A stretch of 55,190 bases of DNA from an uncultured Oscillospiraceae bacterium. Lineage in GTDB: Bacteria > Bacillota > Clostridia > Oscillospirales > Oscillospiraceae. This document shows positions 14,043 to 22,156 of the stretch, piece by piece; positions within the stretch are counted from its first letter, which is position 1; each line of letters starts with the position of its first letter. Where the stretch lies: the NCBI GenBank assembly GCA_947625845.1, contig CANQQB010000007.1, positions 1 to 55,190 on the forward strand, in the 5' to 3' direction. A program made the translations under genes and the position numbers. Under the pieces are notes generated by a model. That model was not told where the DNA came from and did no database searches. It worked only from the letters and a program-made list of their open reading frames with translations.

Positions 14043-15200
14043 TCAGCCCTCCACGTTGGCGTCGTCCGTGGGCGCGGCCGCGCCGCCGGCGGCGGTGCCG
14101 GCCGTGATGATCACGTAGCCGCCGTTGCACCAGCCGTAGGCCGTGCCGCTCTCCCCCTGGTAGCTTATCAGGTCCCAGTCGTTTTTCTGGGCCAGGATGG
14201 ACACGGCGGCACCGTTGGCCAACTGGTCGATGGGGTCATAGGTGGTGTTGGGACCCTTGCGCACCCGCAGATACTCGGAACTGACGCTGACCGTGCCGTT
14301 GGTGGGCTCGGTCACATAGTCCTCCGCCGCGGGCTGGATGTCCAGCTCGGCGGCCATGATGGCGTTCTTCGTGGCCTCGTCCGGATAGTCGCTGACGGTG
14401 GCGCCGCCGCTGTCCCCGCCGCCTACCAGGCCAGCGGCCGGGATGGCGGAGCCGCTGCCGCCGCCGTCGTCATGGCGGCCTGTGATGAGCAGCACGGCGA
14501 TGATCACCAGCAGCACCGCGCACACGGCCACGCAGATAAATTCCATCCGCCGCCACTTATCGTCGCCCCACCGGCTGCCGCCGGCGCTGTCCCCGTCCCG
14601 GTCGGGCCGGGCGGGTCGGGCCGGGCGGGCTTGCCGGGCGGGGCGGGAAATGCCGCGGCCTTTGCCCCGGCTCCTGGGCGCTTCTTCCTCTTCCTCGTCG
14701 TCCCACGCGTCCTCGTCCGCGTCGAAGCTGTCGTCCTCCGCCTCGTCGGGCGCGCTCCGGCGGGCGGGCGGACGCCGGACCGTGGACGTGGGCCGCACGG
14801 GGGCGGCGGTTTTTCCGCGGGCCGGCGGGGCGACTTTTACGCCGCTGTCGTCGGTATCGTCATCGTCCGGGGCGGCGTCGTCGTACTCGTCCGGGGCGGG
14901 CCGGCGGATGGGGCGCACAGGCGCGGGCGCTCTTTCTTCGGGCGGCGGGCTCTTCCGGGGCGTCATTTCCGGCTGTCCGCTCTGCTTGAGCAGGGCGGCC
15001 ATCTGCTCCTTGGCGGGGCCATACCCCGCCTGGGCCGCCTTCACCAGACACTTGGCCGCCAGCCGGTTCCAGCGGGGCTCGTCCGGCTCCTCCTCCCCCC
15101 GCTCCAAGGCCCACAGGCTCAGGGCATAGTTCGCCTCCGGGTCGCCGGTCTTGGCCCGTTCGATGATCTGCTGCTCTTCCTGTTCTGTCCATTCATTCAT
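14043..15200 (-). CDS. Membrane protein with Sel1-like N-terminus and C-terminal bacterial SH3 domain
   Basis: 385 aa. Residues ~1-65 contain a Sel1/TPR-like helical repeat (AKTGDPEANYALSLWALERG; AAQAGYGPAKEQMAALL). Residues ~70-205 form a disordered, Arg/Pro/Asp-rich linker with RPARQARPARPARPDRD. One membrane helix follows at about 217-238 (FICVAVCAVLLVIIAVLLIT), and the outside part ends in an SH3b domain (LRVRKGPNTTYDPIDQLANG... GWCNGGYVIIT). SH3b domains bind peptidoglycan or other wall ligands, so a wall-facing scaffold or sensor is plausible. It lies upstream of, and in the same direction as, the response-regulator unit. Confidence 0.8.
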   Translation of the reverse strand: MNEWTEQEEQQIIERAKTGDPEANYALSLWALERGEEEPDEPRWNRLAAKCLVKAAQAGYGPAKEQMAALLKQSGQPEMTPRKSPPPEERAPAPVRPIRRPAPDEYDDAAPDDDDTDDSGVKVAPPARGKTAAPVRPTSTVRRPPARRSAPDEAEDDSFDADEDAWDDEEEEEAPRSRGKGRGISRPARQARPARPARPDRDGDSAGGSRWGDDKWRRMEFICVAVCAVLLVIIAVLLITGRHDDGGGSGSAIPAAGLVGGGDSGGATVSDYPDEATKNAIMAAELDIQPAAEDYVTEPTNGTVSVSSEYLRVRKGPNTTYDPIDQLANGAAVSILAQKNDWDLISYQGESGTAYGWCNGGYVIITAGTAAGGAAAPTDDANVEG

Positions 15201-15361
15201 CTTTTATGTACCTCCAAGCCCCAAACGCCGGGGATAAGACGCGTTCCTCTGATGTGCACATACAGTCATTATACATGTCCACGGCCGCAATTCCAAGTAA
15301 AAACGCAAAAAAAGGCGAATTTTTTTACAATTGGCCGAAAAGGGCGCGCCATTTTCCAATA

Positions 15362-15390
15362 TTGCATTTTTATGCCGGAACAGCTATAAT
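15362..15390 (+). promoter_or_regulatory. Promoter of the lipid kinase gene
   Basis: TTGCAT, 17 bp, TATAAT, 39 bp before the ATG. The rest of the 229-bp divergent gap (15201-15429) is A/T-rich with no gene visible. Confidence 0.75.
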
Positions 15391-15429
15391 GATTGTCTGT
15401 TCACTACTACGATTCACAGGTGACCGAGG

Positions 15430-16323
15430 ATGAAAAAACTGCTGCTGCTGATAAATCCCAACGCGGGCAAGGGCGGGTACCGCCACAGCCTGGGGGAGAC
15501 GCTGATGAATTTCCACCGGGCGGGCTTTTCCACCACGGTGGCTTTTACGGACAAGCACGGGGACGCGCCGCGCATCGCCGCGGAAATGGCGGAGGATTTC
15601 GACAGGATCGTCTGCGTGGGCGGGGACGGCACATTGAGCGAGACGGTGTCCGGCCTGATGCGGGTCGAGAAGCGGCCGGTGCTGGGGTATATCCCCATGG
15701 GCACGGTCAACGACTGCGCCACGTCCCTGGGGCTGAGCCACGACGCGGCTTTGGCCTCCCGCACGGCTGCCGCCGGTCAGCCGGCGGCGCTGGACGTGGG
15801 CCGGTTCAACGCCGACCGGTTCTTCACCTACGTGGCGGCCTTCGGGGCGTTCACGGAGGTGTCCTACCAGACGCCTCAGGACCAGAAAAACGCTCTGGGC
15901 AAGTTCGCCTATTTCCTGGACGGGGTGACCCGGCTGCCCAACCTGACCCACCGGTGGGCCAAGGTGGAGCACGACGGCGGCGTCATAGAGGGGGACTTTA
16001 TCTTCGGCTCGGTGACCAACTCCCACTCCGTGGCGGGTATCATCCACCTGAAGGAGGACGTGGGCGTGGCGCTGAGCGACGGGCTGTTCGAGGTGCTGCT
16101 CATACGCACGCCGGAGAGCGTGCTCCAACTGGGGGCCATCGTGACGGACCTGCTGGGCAATAAGTTCGACCGCAATTACGTCACGCTCCTGCAAAGCAAA
16201 AACGTGCGCTTCACCTTCCGGGAACCGGTGAACTGGACCCTGGACGGAGAGGACGGCGGCAGCCACAGCCAGGTGCTGTGCGAGAACATTCCCCAGGCCG
16301 TGCAGATCGCGGCAAATTTGTGA
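15430..16323 (+). CDS. Diacylglycerol kinase-family lipid kinase (DagK/YegS/BmrU type)
   Basis: 297 aa, normal for the family. The N-terminal nucleotide-binding domain has LLINPNAGKGGYRH and the GGDGTLSETVSGLM motif near residue 63, then PMGTVNDCATSLGL, and the C-terminal beta-sandwich carries ALDVGRFN and DGE (near residue 283). Cytoplasmic, membrane-associated enzyme that phosphorylates diacylglycerol or a similar lipid with ATP. It stands alone with its own promoter and a strong bidirectional terminator after it. Confidence 0.93.
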   Translation: MKKLLLLINPNAGKGGYRHSLGETLMNFHRAGFSTTVAFTDKHGDAPRIAAEMAEDFDRIVCVGGDGTLSETVSGLMRVEKRPVLGYIPMGTVNDCATSLGLSHDAALASRTAAAGQPAALDVGRFNADRFFTYVAAFGAFTEVSYQTPQDQKNALGKFAYFLDGVTRLPNLTHRWAKVEHDGGVIEGDFIFGSVTNSHSVAGIIHLKEDVGVALSDGLFEVLLIRTPESVLQLGAIVTDLLGNKFDRNYVTLLQSKNVRFTFREPVNWTLDGEDGGSHSQVLCENIPQAVQIAANL

Positions 16324-16340
16324 ACAAAACAACATAGAAA

Positions 16341-16376
16341 ACGCGCCTCCGGCGGAAAACCGGAGGCGCGTTTTTT
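16341..16376. terminator. Bidirectional intrinsic terminator
   Basis: Stem ACGCGCCTCCG / CGGAGGCGCGT with 9-nt loop, TTTTTT to the right and AAAA (TTTT on the minus strand) to the left. It serves the convergent lipid kinase and membrane-protein genes. Confidence 0.9.
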
Positions 16377-17917
16377 CATTTCGCCAGGTATTTGTAAAAG
16401 ACGCTGTCCGCGTACATGGTCGTCTCGAAATTCTCGGTGACGGGCTTGTCGTCCAGGGTGTGCACCGTGTCGTCCTCCAGCAGGACCGTGCCGGCCTGGC
16501 TGACATTGTATATGCCCCGGTAGATCTCCATCCCCGGCGTCATGAGCCCCAGAAGGAACACGACCAGCAGGCAAACGCCACGGCACTTGTCGCCCAACGG
16601 GAAGCCCCGCCAGCGCTCCAGGTCGTACATGCCTTCCTCCAGCACGTACACCATCAGCACGAACACGCCGGGGATGGTGGAGCGGGCCGCGAAATCCAGG
16701 GAGTGGCCCAGGCGGAAAAAGGGCAGGATGAACAGCGACAGAGCCACGGCGTAAAACAGCGGGTCCCGGCTGCGCCGCTTGAACACCAGCCAGAGGTACA
16801 CGCCCACGTCCAGCACGTAAAGGTGCAAAAACTTGCGCAGATAGATACGCACGCTGTCCTGTAAGGCGTACAGGAAGCTCACGCCCGCCGGTCGGTTCGT
16901 AATGCCGCTGACCAGGCCGCCGGCGGCGGCGTTGTTGGAAAGGAAGAACGTGGCCAGCGCCGGGAATACGGTCAAAAGCAGCAGCACGTTTCCAGGCGAG
17001 AAAAGGGTCCTGAGCGCCTCGCGCCTCTCCCCTGCCCTGCTCTTTCGGACCATATACGACCCGGCCTTCACCGCCATCAGGATCACCAGGCCCACAAAGG
17101 GGAACGGTCCGCACAAAAAGCAGCACATGCCCCAGAACATATAGCAGCGGGGGTCGGCCTCGAACAGCACGTTCATCACGATCAGCCAGGGGATGACCGC
17201 CTGGTTGAACACCCAGTAAAGGCAGGTGGTCACGGAGCTGAACTGGTAGTCCTTGCGCCACCACTCGAAATGCAGCACGTCGGCGGCCGTGACCTCCCGC
17301 CACCTGTCCGTCACCCAGGCGCCTACGGCATCCATGCCGCTGAAGCCGATGAAGACCACAAGGCACAGGACCTTCTTCCAGGGCTTGTCCGCGTTCGTGT
17401 AGACCATCAGGTCCAGGGCGATGAGCACCAGGGCAAAGCTGGTCCACAGCCACAGCAGTATCCGGGCAACGACCCAGCCCGCCGTCTCGCCAAACAGGGC
17501 ATAAACGGGCTTGGACAGCGCCGCCGGGACGAGCCAGTGGCCGATATAATAGGTCAGGGAGGTCATCTTCTGCGGGTACACCACCGGCCAGGAGTGGCCG
17601 ATCAGGTCCCGGTAGATGGCGTTGCGCACGCCCCAGTCGGAGCTCTGGTAGAAAAAGCCGTTCAGGCCCCCAAGCCAGCCCCACAGCAGTATGACGGCAA
17701 CAAGCAGCCCCAGTCCCCACGGGGTAAACGTGACAGACCGGTCCCGGCCGGGCTCCACGGTCCGGCTTTTCAGCGCGAACCAACAGGCCGCCAGAAATAC
17801 CAGCGCGCCGGGAACGGCGACGACCGGCCTTAAGTACCCCAGCAGGAACGTTAAAACCGGCAGCGCCACGGTGACCACCGTGACCCTTCTGAGCTTGTCG
17901 TATGCGAACGTGATCAT
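16376..17917 (-). CDS. Polytopic membrane protein of unknown function
   Basis: 513 aa with about ten to twelve hydrophobic segments (for example LPVLTFLLGYLRPVVAVPG at about 20-38 and ILLWLWTSFALVLIALDLMV in the middle) and a final outside domain of about 60 residues rich in Asp/Thr (TVLLEDDTVHTLDDKPVTEN). The size and the long loops after the early helices resemble GT-C-type glycosyltransferases or O-antigen polymerase-like proteins, and a GT2 gene follows on the same strand, but I see no decisive motif. GAGG lies 6 nt before the ATG. Treat as a cell-surface membrane protein of unknown role. Confidence 0.75.
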   Translation of the reverse strand: MITFAYDKLRRVTVVTVALPVLTFLLGYLRPVVAVPGALVFLAACWFALKSRTVEPGRDRSVTFTPWGLGLLVAVILLWGWLGGLNGFFYQSSDWGVRNAIYRDLIGHSWPVVYPQKMTSLTYYIGHWLVPAALSKPVYALFGETAGWVVARILLWLWTSFALVLIALDLMVYTNADKPWKKVLCLVVFIGFSGMDAVGAWVTDRWREVTAADVLHFEWWRKDYQFSSVTTCLYWVFNQAVIPWLIVMNVLFEADPRCYMFWGMCCFLCGPFPFVGLVILMAVKAGSYMVRKSRAGERREALRTLFSPGNVLLLLTVFPALATFFLSNNAAAGGLVSGITNRPAGVSFLYALQDSVRIYLRKFLHLYVLDVGVYLWLVFKRRSRDPLFYAVALSLFILPFFRLGHSLDFAARSTIPGVFVLMVYVLEEGMYDLERWRGFPLGDKCRGVCLLVVFLLGLMTPGMEIYRGIYNVSQAGTVLLEDDTVHTLDDKPVTENFETTMYADSVFYKYLAK

Positions 17918-17965
17918 GGAAACCTCAGACTAAAGAATGAGAAAGCGTACGTAGCGCAAGGAGGG

Positions 17966-18190
17966 AGCTTGAGGGGGCGTTACAACCCCTCCGACCCGGC
18001 TGACGCCGGGCCACCTCCCCTTACACAGGGGAGGCTCTCAAAGCGGCGAATCCCGGCCCAGCCCAGCGAGCGGCGACGACAGAGGGAGGCGGGGGCTTCG
18101 CCCCCGAAATCGGCCCCGAAGGGGCCGGCCCCCTCTGACGAGGGGGCTGTCAGCGCCAAAGGCGCTGACTGAGGGAGAGAAACATTAAGC
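17966..18190. repeat. Composite palindromic repeat block
   Basis: This 305-bp gap contains GTTACAACCCCTCCG-CCCGGC-TGA-CGCCGGG-CCACCTCCCCTTACACAGGGGAGG (read in parts), then CGGCGAATCCCGGCCCAGCC, an inverted copy of part of the block at 54.25 kb, then GGGGGC-TTC-GCCCCC, GGCCCC-GAA-GGGGCC, CCCCCTCTGACGAGGGGG and GTCAGCGCC-AAA-GGCGCTGAC ending GAGGGAGAGA. No gene is visible. Confidence 0.85.
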
Positions 18191-18222
18191 CAACGCTGTC
18201 CACGACGGGAGGACTTTTGCCG

Positions 18223-19551
18223 TCATTTCCTTCGGCGTTTTTTTAAATGCCTCTTGCACCACAGCCAGGCGCACACCATCACGGCCAGCACCGGCAGACA
18301 CAGCGCCGACAGCACCGCGCACACCGCCGCCAAAAACCCGCAGACCGTCTCCGGCAGCAGCGCGCCGAACGCGCCCAGTTTGACCGCCAGGGCCATCAGC
18401 AGTAAATACAGCGACGCGCAAAATACCGCCGCGACCCGCTCCCGCTTGCCCAAAAGGCGGCACAGCCGCTCCCACAGACTCGGCTCCGGCTCCGGCGGGG
18501 GAGGCGGAGGGGGCGGCGGAGGGGGTGGCGGTGGCGGAGGGGGCGGAGGCGGCGCGAAATGGGCCTGGTAAAACCCCTCCGGGTCGTTCCGGCACTGGAC
18601 CATCTGCTCCTTCACCTTCTCGGAAAGGCGCATGGCGCTTCGTAGCTGCCCCTCGCTGAACCGGGCCAGGAAGGCCGTCAATTGGGCGTACTCCCCCGCG
18701 TCGTAGGTCCAGCCGGTCGTGTAGTGGCGGAACACGCTGTAATACGCCTTGGTGGCAAACGCGCTCATCAGCGGTGCGTACGCGGGCGCGTCGGGCGGGT
18801 ACAGGTCCAGGTTCTCGTTCCACCGGGCCAGCATCACGTCCCGCCGCCAGTTCTCCGCCAGGCTGGAGGAACTGGCGCTGTTGATGCGCCAGTGGTAAAA
18901 GGGCTTATCCAGCCAGACGATGGCCCCCAGCTTTATATACGCGTCCACGAAAAAGCGGTTGTCCACATACCCGGCTCCCGGCGCCTCCGGACAGCGCACG
19001 GCCGCGCGGCGCAGGGCGTCGGTGCGGTAAATGGCGCTCCAATAGGACGGGTGGATGGCCAGAAGATGGGGGAACTGAAAGATGGTGAAGGGCTTGCCCG
19101 CCGGGACGTTGGCGTTGATAAAGGCGCGGGCCTTGCCGGGCTTGTCGTCCTCGTCGCTGCGGTAGTTGAAAAAAGGCGTCTTGACGATGTTGGCGCCGGT
19201 GTCCACGGCGCTCTCGTACATCGTCTCGTACATGTCCGGGTCTATAAAATCGTCCGGCTCCACCACGGCGATAAATTCCCCCGTTGCCCGGTCGATGCCC
19301 CGGTTCACCTTCGCGCCGTAGGACGCGTCCGGGTTGGGTTCATGGATGGTGACGATACGGCTGTCCGCCTGCTCGTAAAAGTCGATTATCTCCCGGCAGC
19401 GGTCGGGCTCGCCGTCGTCCACCAGGATGATCTCCAGCTCGCGCAGGGTCTGGTGCACGATGCTCTCCAGGCACCGCACCAGATAGTTTTCCACCTTGTA
19501 GATCGGGACGATGACCGATATCTTCGGCTTTTTCGCTCCAACCGCGCACAT
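18223..19551 (-). CDS. GT2 glycosyltransferase with 20-proline tract and C-terminal membrane anchor
   Basis: 442 aa. The GT-A/GT2 catalytic domain (about 8-225) has KISVIVPIYKVENYLVRCLE, the nucleotide-binding VDDGEPD (unusual; family norm is DDGSxD), and the metal motif VEPDDF near 97-102. A helical region is followed by 20 consecutive prolines (334-353, encoded by all four CCN codons), EPEPS, and two hydrophobic segments (about 372-400 and 403-433) ending in KKRRRK. It transfers a sugar from a nucleotide-sugar, probably to a wall or capsule polymer. The proline run would demand EF-P for translation and forms a rigid spacer to the membrane. Promoter at 19588-19616. Confidence 0.9.
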   Translation of the reverse strand: MCAVGAKKPKISVIVPIYKVENYLVRCLESIVHQTLRELEIILVDDGEPDRCREIIDFYEQADSRIVTIHEPNPDASYGAKVNRGIDRATGEFIAVVEPDDFIDPDMYETMYESAVDTGANIVKTPFFNYRSDEDDKPGKARAFINANVPAGKPFTIFQFPHLLAIHPSYWSAIYRTDALRRAAVRCPEAPGAGYVDNRFFVDAYIKLGAIVWLDKPFYHWRINSASSSSLAENWRRDVMLARWNENLDLYPPDAPAYAPLMSAFATKAYYSVFRHYTTGWTYDAGEYAQLTAFLARFSEGQLRSAMRLSEKVKEQMVQCRNDPEGFYQAHFAPPPPPPPPPPPPPPPPPPPPEPEPSLWERLCRLLGKRERVAAVFCASLYLLLMALAVKLGAFGALLPETVCGFLAAVCAVLSALCLPVLAVMVCAWLWCKRHLKKRRRK

Positions 19552-19587
19552 GTGCGCCGCCCCCTCGCCTTCGGTAAATAACGGCTT

Positions 19588-19616
19588 ATATTAACATAAT
19601 TGGCCGGTTTATTCAA
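19588..19616 (-). promoter_or_regulatory. Promoter of the GT2 gene
   Basis: TTGAAT, 17 bp, TAATAT on the minus strand, about 40 bp before the start codon. Confidence 0.6.
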
Positions 19617-19628
19617 GTCATTGGATAT

Positions 19629-19653
19629 TAAAATGGCGCGTGACCCGAACCGG
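19629..19653 (-). terminator. Terminator of the 47-aa peptide transcript
   Basis: Perfect 9-13 bp stem GGCGCGTGACCCG / CGGGTCACGCGCC with a 3-4 nt loop, followed on the minus strand by ATTTTAATAT. Confidence 0.7.
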
Positions 19654-19689
19654 GTCACGCGCCTGACCTTATAGGGGGAAGAGGATTTA

Positions 19690-19777
19690 AATTATTCTCT
19701 CCCTCAGTCAGCGCCAAAGGCGCTGACAGCCCCCTCGTCAGAGGGGGCCGCGCTGCGGCGCGAGGGTGACACCTCTT
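19690..19777. repeat. Palindromic repeat copy abutting the 47-aa gene stop codon
   Basis: CTCTCCCTCAGTCAGCGCC-AAA-GGCGCTGACAGCC, CCCCCTCGTCAGAGGGGG and CGCGCTGCGGCGCG palindromes ending GGTGACACCTCTTTA. Its border coincides with the TAA of the small gene. It is preceded by GGAAGAGGATTTAAATT, also found at 2.52 kb. Confidence 0.8.
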
Positions 19778-19920
19778 TAATTCAGAGCAACGGCAAGGGA
19801 GACGTTGTTCACGAACACATAGGTCGTGGCGGGACGGGGGATGGCGTTGAACTGGTTCCGTCCGTTCTCCAGCTTGCGCAGCTTTTCCAGCTTTTTCTCG
19901 TGCTTCTTCATGTTGAACAT
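19777..19920 (-). CDS. 47-aa basic peptide of unknown function with strong promoter
   Basis: The peptide reads MFNMKKHEKKLEKLRKLENG, then RNQFNAIPRPATTYVFVNNV, then SLAVALN. The first 20 residues are a highly charged helix; the rest is a proline-containing turn followed by a beta-prone, hydrophobic C-terminus. GAGGTAAG lies about 10 nt before the ATG. A TTGACA-17-TAAAAT promoter precedes it and a terminator follows, so it is an independent transcript. The leader-plus-core look suggests a secreted or modified peptide, but no maturation enzyme or transporter is adjacent, so that is conjecture. The stop coincides with a repeat border, so the C-terminus may have been trimmed. Confidence 0.6.
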   Translation of the reverse strand: MFNMKKHEKKLEKLRKLENGRNQFNAIPRPATTYVFVNNVSLAVALN

Positions 19921-19958
19921 TGCAATACTTACCTCGCTTTCCTTTCGATTGCGGCCAT

Positions 19959-19987
19959 ATTTTATGCCGCAATAACCTACTTGTCAA
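19959..19987 (-). promoter_or_regulatory. Near-consensus promoter of the 47-aa peptide gene
   Basis: TTGACA, exactly 17 bp, TAAAAT on the minus strand, 39 bp before the ATG. Confidence 0.8.
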
Positions 19988-20032
19988 CGAGGAAATTATA
20001 CAACATTACAGAAAAACACTATCCCGTTTTGT

Positions 20033-22156
20033 CTAATCTGCTAAAAACTGCTTGGCGCCGGGGGCGTATTCCATCAGCTCCAGCCGGTTCCCGTCCGGGT
20101 CCGTCAGCCAGAACTGGTATGCCCCGTCGGCCCCCTGGCTGATGGGGCCGTCCGGCGTCAGGCCGTTGGCGATAACGGCGTCGTAGGCCCGCTCGATGTC
20201 CGCCGTCTCCAGGCACAGGTGCCGGTAGCCGTAGGCGTCGTTCAGGTCCCGGTCCTGCTTTTTCGGCGCGCCGTAGTCGTAGAACAGCTCGATGTACTGG
20301 TGAGGCGCCACCTCAATATAGTCGATCCAGGGTCGGTGGGCCAGCGCCGCCAGCGGTTCCAGGCTCTCGGGCTCCGCGCCCTGCCGTTCCAGGGCCGCGC
20401 GCAGGTCCCCTACGGTGAGCGTGGCGGCTTTGCGCAGCCCTAAGCCCTGGGTGTAAAACCGGAGCATGTTGGCCCTGTCGCCCACCTGGAAGGCCGCCTG
20501 GGTTGTGTAGAGCACCTGGGAGCAGCTTGTATGCGCCGGGTCGGCGGTCAGGGGGATGGGGCCATTTTCGGGGTACTGGGTGAACTGGACCTCGTTGCCG
20601 TCCGGGTCCAGCACGGCAAATTCCAGCGAGCCGTCCACGGTGGTGTGCAGGTCCTGGACGAGCTTCACCCCCGCCGCCGCCAGCTTATCCCGGAGGGCCG
20701 CCGCGTCTTCCACTTCATAGTTGAACTTGATGAAGCCCACGTTGTCCCGGCGGTTCTCAATAATCCGGGTGTTGCCGCCCATGTCGTAGAACAGCTCCAA
20801 AAACTGGCCGTCCGCCAGCTTCATGTACACGATCCAGGGCCGGTCGGCATCGTCCCCCAGGGCCGTTAAGTACGCCCGCTGGCCCGCCGGTATCTCCCCG
20901 CCGTACTGGGCACGGAGGCTGGCGGCGAAGTCCCCCACCGTCAGGGTGAACTGGCGGCGCATGCCCAGCTTTTCCCCGTAAAAGTCCAGCATGGCGTCCA
21001 TGTCTTTGCCTTGCAGGGACGCGTGGCCGATGTTACGGACGAAGGTGTCCCGAGGCTCCATGGGCGCGGGCCGGTCGCAGGTGGACGCTATGGGCGCAAA
21101 GCCGCCGGTTTCGCCGCCGTGCAAAATGGCCGTCAGCACGTCCAGCACGTGATAGGCCAGGCGCTTGTTGGCCCGGTTGGAGCGGCCATTCAATATGGCG
21201 TCGGCCAGCTCAGCCGGACCCAGACCACGGCAGTTGTCCCCGTAGGCCGAGAAGTTCCACAGGTCCACGGGCTGGTTGGGGGTGTTCCAGTCCGTTACGT
21301 TGGGCAAAAACCGGACCGTGCCGCCGAACTGGTTGGGGTCGGTGAGGTAGAGGATGCCGTCGGTGCCGTATATGGCGAAGTGGGCCTGGTCCGTGATGTG
21401 GCTGTCCGCGTCGATGAGCATGGTCCCGGTCACGCCGCTTTCCAGCCGCAGCACCGCCGCCGCGCGGCTTTCGTTGGGCGCGGGCAGGCTTGCGCCGAAG
21501 TCTTTGGAGCCGGGGACGGTGTTGACCATGGCGTCGTAGGCGTGGGTGGTCATGCCGCTGACCCGGTCCACCGGACCGAGAAGGCTCACCAGCGCGGTGA
21601 GATAATACACGCCGTAATCATAGAGCACCCCCGCGCCGGGCTGGCGCGTGATGGGGAACAGGCTCAGGAGAACCCGGTTGTCCCGGTTGGCGGCGATGGA
21701 GAAGCCGGTCACCCGGCCGATGAGGCCGCCGTCGATGGCGGACCGGGCGCTCTGTAAGGCGGCTCCCAGAAACGTGTCCGGCGCGGCGCCCAGATAGAGC
21801 CCCTTTTCCTCCGCCAGGGCCAGCAGCTCCGCCGCCTTTTCCGCATCGTCGGTCAGGGTCTTTTCCGTGTACACGTGCTTGCCCGCCAGCAGGGCGCGTT
21901 TGATAAGCTCGTAGTGGGTCCCAACGGGGGTGAGGATGACGGCCAGCTCCACACGGGGGTCGGCCAGCAGCGCGTCCACCGTACAGGCCTCCACGCCGTA
22001 CTCCGCCGCGCGGGCCGCGGCGCTGTCCAGGTGGTTCGCCGCCAGACAGATCACGTCCAACTGCGGGAAACGCTCCGTCATGTTTTTGAGATAAATGCCG
22101 CTGATGGACCCGGCGCCGATGACGCCAACGCCCAAGGTCTGCTTTTTCATGCTCAC
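20033..22156 (-). CDS. Gfo/Idh/MocA oxidoreductase fused to two VOC (glyoxalase-fold) domains
   Basis: 707 aa, about twice the usual oxidoreductase length. Residues 8-125 are a Rossmann NAD(P) domain (GVIGAGSISG near 12-20). The catalytic motif is VYTEKT (residues 95-100) where the family usually has EKP. Residues 130-350 are the Gfo/Idh C-terminal sheet domain. VOC domain 1 spans about 373-530 (NIGHASL, FLELFYD, AVLDPDGNEVQFTQY) and VOC domain 2 about 545-698 (YIELFYD, YRHLCLE, WLTDPDGNRLELMEY), each with plausible His/Glu metal ligands. It could oxidise a glycoside or sugar and then isomerise or cleave the product. The start (GTG 22156, or ATG 22150) overlaps the MATE stop, so it is the last gene of the beta-glucoside operon. 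Confidence 0.88.
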   Translation of the reverse strand: MSMKKQTLGVGVIGAGSISGIYLKNMTERFPQLDVICLAANHLDSAAARAAEYGVEACTVDALLADPRVELAVILTPVGTHYELIKRALLAGKHVYTEKTLTDDAEKAAELLALAEEKGLYLGAAPDTFLGAALQSARSAIDGGLIGRVTGFSIAANRDNRVLLSLFPITRQPGAGVLYDYGVYYLTALVSLLGPVDRVSGMTTHAYDAMVNTVPGSKDFGASLPAPNESRAAAVLRLESGVTGTMLIDADSHITDQAHFAIYGTDGILYLTDPNQFGGTVRFLPNVTDWNTPNQPVDLWNFSAYGDNCRGLGPAELADAILNGRSNRANKRLAYHVLDVLTAILHGGETGGFAPIASTCDRPAPMEPRDTFVRNIGHASLQGKDMDAMLDFYGEKLGMRRQFTLTVGDFAASLRAQYGGEIPAGQRAYLTALGDDADRPWIVYMKLADGQFLELFYDMGGNTRIIENRRDNVGFIKFNYEVEDAAALRDKLAAAGVKLVQDLHTTVDGSLEFAVLDPDGNEVQFTQYPENGPIPLTADPAHTSCSQVLYTTQAAFQVGDRANMLRFYTQGLGLRKAATLTVGDLRAALERQGAEPESLEPLAALAHRPWIDYIEVAPHQYIELFYDYGAPKKQDRDLNDAYGYRHLCLETADIERAYDAVIANGLTPDGPISQGADGAYQFWLTDPDGNRLELMEYAPGAKQFLAD

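Noticed and set aside
15206-15433. 75-codon plus frame in the gap upstream of the lipid kinase gene
   Set aside because: It lacks a ribosome site, spans the kinase promoter and has no protein-like composition; the promoter reading is stronger.
18481-18556. Poly-proline tract as a microsatellite artefact that shifts frame
   Set aside because: Codons vary (CCG, CCT, CCC, CCA) and the frame continues into a credible membrane anchor with a basic end, so the frame is intact.
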